Of a DNA stretch of 8,131 bases, positions 5,849 through 8,131 are shown piece by piece; position 1 is the stretch's first letter, and the number at the start of each line of letters is the position of its first letter. The stretch is from Chloroflexota bacterium (GTDB lineage: Bacteria; Chloroflexota; Dehalococcoidia; Tepidiformales; Tepidiformaceae): contig JANXYE010000383.1 in the NCBI GenBank assembly GCA_025350285.1, positions 1 through 8,131 of the forward strand, written 5' to 3'. The position numbers were made by a program, and so were the translations under genes. The notes under the pieces were generated by a model. That model was not told the DNA's origin, made no database searches, and saw nothing but the letters and a program-made list of their open reading frames with translations.

Positions 5849-6838
5849 CTACCGCGTGTTCGGCGCGGCGCTACTGCTTTCGTCCCAGACCACCTGGGTC
5901 AGCCGGTGATCGCCCTTGAAGCCTTTGAGTGGGACGACCTTCTCTTCGCCGAAGGAAAACTCGCCGGAGACGGCGATCATCTCCCGGAGCAAGGCGGAGA
6001 TGAGGATTTCCGTGCCCTGGGCTTCGCTCATCACGCGGGCGGAGAAGTTGACGGCCGAGCCAAAGATGTCGTTTTCGTCCCAGATGACCTCGCCGACGTG
6101 GATACCGATGCGCACGCGGATTGCGCCGAATGCGCCGACCGGAGCTTTCGCGAGGTTCCGCTGGATGCCGACGGCGCAGTTGAGGGCGTCGCGGGCGCTG
6201 GCGAAGAGCACGAGGAAGCCGTCGCCGACGCGCTTCGCTTCGTGGCCGCGGAACGCCTGGAGCTGTTCCCGCAGGATAGAGTTGTGCAGCGTCATCACCT
6301 GGTAGGCTTCGCGTTCGCCAAGTTCGGTGACCATGTTGGTGGATTTTTCGAGGTCCGTGAACATGATGGTCAAGGTGCCGCCGGGACCGAGGTTTTGACC
6401 GTGCCAGACGTTCTGAATACCGCCCGGGGAGGTTGCCGGAGCGGCCGGACGGGGAGCTGGCGGCGGAGCCGCCTTGGGCACGAAGACGACGGTACCGGTC
6501 GAAACGCCGTCGCCCTTAACGTCAATGTAGATGTCCGCGATCGAGAGGCTGTCGCCGGGCACGAGGGTCGAGCCGTCGGCGATAGGCTGGCCGTTGAGAA
6601 GGACCGGGTTCCGCCCGCCAAGATCGACATAGCGGAACTCTTCGCCCGCCGGCTCAATCTGGAAGTGGCGGCGGGAGACATAGTTGCTGGGCACCTGGAT
6701 ATCGCAGGTCGCATCGCGGCCGACGACCATGGGGTGGTCGTCCACGACGTACTCGGCGGGCGGATATTCCTGGACCCGGACAGTGAGTTTCAGTTCCATG
6801 TGCCGCGGCAACATCCCTACCAGTGCTTGTTGCAGCAT
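5849..6838 (-). CDS. FHA domain fused to class III adenylate/guanylate cyclase
   Basis: This 329-residue protein joins two domains. Residues about 14-107 are an FHA domain, which binds phosphothreonine: VVGRDATCDIQ (Gly40-Arg41), VSRRHF (Ser55, Arg57, His58) and LLNGQP (Asn82) are the expected contact residues. A Pro/Ala-rich linker (115-140) follows. Residues about 155-320 are a class III nucleotidyl cyclase: IMFTDLEKST (metal Asp162), KRVGDGF (Lys202, metal Asp206), NDIFGSAVNFSARV (Asp257, Asn264, Arg268). The full catalytic set is present, and the Lys202/Asp257 pair favours ATP, so cAMP is the likely product. No membrane segment is seen. Numbering uses the longest start; the ATG at 6799 (residue 14) may be the real one, because the FHA fold begins there and a candidate promoter overlaps 6838. 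It converges on the PP2C gene and diverges from the kinase gene. Confidence 0.92.
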   Translation of the reverse strand: MLQQALVGMLPRHMELKLTVRVQEYPPAEYVVDDHPMVVGRDATCDIQVPSNYVSRRHFQIEPAGEEFRYVDLGGRNPVLLNGQPIADGSTLVPGDSLSIADIYIDVKGDGVSTGTVVFVPKAAPPPAPRPAAPATSPGGIQNVWHGQNLGPGGTLTIMFTDLEKSTNMVTELGEREAYQVMTLHNSILREQLQAFRGHEAKRVGDGFLVLFASARDALNCAVGIQRNLAKAPVGAFGAIRVRIGIHVGEVIWDENDIFGSAVNFSARVMSEAQGTEILISALLREMIAVSGEFSFGEEKVVPLKGFKGDHRLTQVVWDESSSAAPNTR

Positions 6839-6862
6839 AGGGACGAATGCACCTGCTCACAA
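6834..6862 (-). promoter_or_regulatory. Candidate promoter of the FHA-cyclase gene
   Basis: Reading the - strand, TTGTGA (6862-6857) and TATGCT (6839-6834) are exactly 17 bases apart. Matches are 4 of 6 to each consensus. The -10 includes the ATG at 6838, so a transcript from here would start near 6827 and use the ATG at 6814 or, better, 6799. An AGGGA at 6818-6814 lies 14 bases before 6799, which is longer than ideal. Confidence 0.3.
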
Positions 6863-7053
6863 TCCGCCGAACCCCAGCGGGTGGTGGCGGCGGGGTGTCT
6901 TCCGGTTGCCATTCACGCCGATTCCCTGATAGCTTGCGGCAGGGAGAGGATGCGCGAACGCTGTTCGGTGGCGACGCATGCCCGGCCTGACCGCAGGCCG
7001 CCCGGCTGCCGAATCTACCTGCGAGCAGATCGCGACGCCAGGCATGAAGAACG
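6839..7053. promoter_or_regulatory. 215-base divergent control region between cyclase and kinase
   Basis: No gene is seen here; both neighbours start at its edges and point outward, so it must hold promoters for both unless transcripts begin elsewhere. On the + strand, TTGCCA (6906-6911, 5 of 6) lies 16 bases before GATAGC (6928-6933, 3 of 6), a weak candidate for the kinase. A G-rich stretch near 6879-6898 and the inverted repeat at 6983-7000 are the other visible structures. The ribosome-binding site of the kinase is weak, with only a GAAGA just before its ATG. Confidence 0.5.
6983..7000. repeat. Perfect inverted repeat upstream of the kinase gene
   Basis: CGGCCTG (6983-6989) and CAGGCCG (6994-7000) are perfectly complementary around the loop ACCG, 53 bases before the kinase start. 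It could be a regulator binding site or an RNA hairpin in the kinase leader. In GC-rich DNA a 7-base stem can also occur by chance. Confidence 0.4.
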
Positions 7054-8131
7054 ATGAGTGACGGCGATACCGGTCTGTTGAAGGCAGGCACCGTGTTAAG
7101 CCATTTCGTCATCGACGAAATGGTAGGCGCGGGCGCGATGGGCCAGGTCTGGCTCGGGAACGACCGGCGTGACAACACGCGCGTCGCCGTGAAGGTGCTC
7201 AACGCGGAGTTCAGCCGGGACCCGATGTTCCGCCAGCGTTTCGAGCGCGAAGCGCACGTTGCGACGCTCCTCAAGTCTCCGTATACGGTGCAGACGCTCG
7301 CCTTCGGCCGGGAGCAGGGCCACTACTACATCGTCATGGAGTTCGTGGACGGCGAAAGCGTCGAAGCGATGCTTGCCAACGGCCCGTTGCCGCTGGACGA
7401 AGCGCTCGAGATCGCCACGGACACAGCCCGCGCGCTGGAGGCGGCGGCCACCCAAAAGATCGTCCATCGTGACCTCAAGCCATCGAACATCATCGTCAGC
7501 CCCGATGGCGCGGCGAAGCTCGTGGACTTTGGCATCGCCTCGCAAGGCTCGACGAGGGACGCTTCGGCGGGCTTTATGGGCACGGTGCAGTACGCCGCCC
7601 CCGAGCAGCAGAAGGGCGAAGCAGACGACCGCACGGACATCTACGCGCTCGGCGCGACGCTCTTTCACATGCTCGCCGGGCGTCCCCCGTTCACGGGGCG
7701 GACCGCCGAAGAGATCCTGAACCAGCACACACGCTCGCCATTTCCGGCGGCGCTGCTTTCGCTTCAGCCGGAGCCCGTGGTCGATATCGTCCGCCGGGCG
7801 ATGCAGAAAGACCCTCAGGACCGTTTCCAGTCGGCCCAGGAGTTGGCGGCCGCGCTCGACCGCGTCCGCTCGCGGCTGTACCAGCAGCGCACGGAAGCAC
7901 CAGCGGTGATGCCGGACCAGTACCGGACGATGGTGCCTCAGCCGGACGACGGATCGCAGTCCGGGGCGACGATCGTCGTCGGCCAGCGGCCGGCGGCGCA
8001 AACGTCGCCACCGGAAATGTCTAGCGAAGGCACCGTCGTGCTTGGTGCACCGGGACGAGCTACGGCCCCTCCGCCAGTTGCGAAGGCGCCGGTGGCCGAG
8101 ATGGCGAGCGCAGCCACGATCGTTTCCGGGG
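7054..8131 (+). CDS. Hanks-type Ser/Thr protein kinase with Thr-rich tail, 3' partial
   Basis: The frame is open from ATG 7054 to the right edge, giving 359 residues without a stop. The kinase domain covers about 17-275: Gly loop VGAGAMGQV (24-32), VAVK with Lys47, FEREA with Glu66, HRDLKPSN (138-145, catalytic Asp140, an RD kinase), VDFG with Asp158, GTVQYAAPE (176-184), then TDIYALG and a conserved DRFQSAQEL near the end. All catalytic residues are present, so it should phosphorylate Ser/Thr. From about 280 on the protein becomes a Pro/Ala-rich, probably disordered tail with Thr292, Thr306, Thr327 and Thr355 in repeated T-(M/I/V)-V settings. No membrane segment appears within the window; one could lie beyond it. 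Divergent from the FHA-cyclase and near the PP2C gene, it is the likely writer in this signalling cluster. Confidence 0.94.
   Translation, partial: MSDGDTGLLKAGTVLSHFVIDEMVGAGAMGQVWLGNDRRDNTRVAVKVLNAEFSRDPMFRQRFEREAHVATLLKSPYTVQTLAFGREQGHYYIVMEFVDGESVEAMLANGPLPLDEALEIATDTARALEAAATQKIVHRDLKPSNIIVSPDGAAKLVDFGIASQGSTRDASAGFMGTVQYAAPEQQKGEADDRTDIYALGATLFHMLAGRPPFTGRTAEEILNQHTRSPFPAALLSLQPEPVVDIVRRAMQKDPQDRFQSAQELAAALDRVRSRLYQQRTEAPAVMPDQYRTMVPQPDDGSQSGATIVVGQRPAAQTSPPEMSSEGTVVLGAPGRATAPPPVAKAPVAEMASAATIVSG

Noticed and set aside
6879..6898. G-rich tract that might form a G-quadruplex.
   Set aside because: Most of the G-runs are only two bases long, and such tracts are expected in this GC-rich DNA.
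5807..7057. A 416-codon open frame on the + strand that overlaps both the PP2C stop and the kinase start by ATGA, as if it were the middle gene of an operon.
   Set aside because: It is antisense to the FHA-cyclase gene, whose - strand frame carries complete FHA and cyclase motifs. The + translation is rich in Asp, Ala, Gly and His with no recognisable domain, as GC-rich antisense frames usually are.
7096..8001. A 301-codon open frame on the - strand.
   Set aside because: It is antisense to the kinase, which has all Hanks motifs; the translation is Arg-rich without motifs.

Overview
The window is GC-rich, densely coded bacterial DNA. It carries seven complete protein genes in a row on the + strand after one gene cut by the left edge, then a convergent gene on the - strand, then a gene leaving the right edge. 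A Hanks-type Ser/Thr kinase, a PP2C phosphatase and an FHA-cyclase sit together among small-molecule enzymes. This fits a high-GC lineage such as Chloroflexota or Actinomycetota. I lean towards Chloroflexota, but no rRNA or other taxonomic marker is present, so this is inference. I saw no tRNA, rRNA, CRISPR array, transposase or integrase.

Left half (1-3860). Three genes are packed as an operon: an Asp-nucleophile alpha/beta hydrolase of the epoxide hydrolase/dehalogenase type (5' end missing), a small single-domain cupin, and a Ser-nucleophile alpha/beta hydrolase. A vapBC toxin-antitoxin pair follows, with its own promoter covered by a perfect 11+1+11 palindrome. The next gene, a zinc-free NADPH-dependent reductase of the medium-chain superfamily, starts only 5 bases after vapC. 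The vapBC promoter may therefore also drive this metabolic gene.

Middle (3861-4978). A ketopantoate-reductase family enzyme stands alone after a 149-base gap. No other pantothenate gene is in view.

Right half (4979-8131). This is a signalling cluster. A PP2C phosphatase (+) converges on an FHA domain fused to a class III nucleotidyl cyclase (-). The cyclase diverges, across a 215-base shared control region, from a Ser/Thr kinase (+) truncated by the window edge. The parts fit a circuit: the kinase adds phosphate to threonines, the FHA domain reads phosphothreonine, the phosphatase removes it, and the cyclase turns binding into cAMP. The kinase tail carries at least four spaced Thr-(Met/Ile/Val)-Val motifs. 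The linker between the FHA and cyclase domains carries a matching one. This recurring motif is the most interesting pattern in the window and suggests the physical link between kinase and cyclase.
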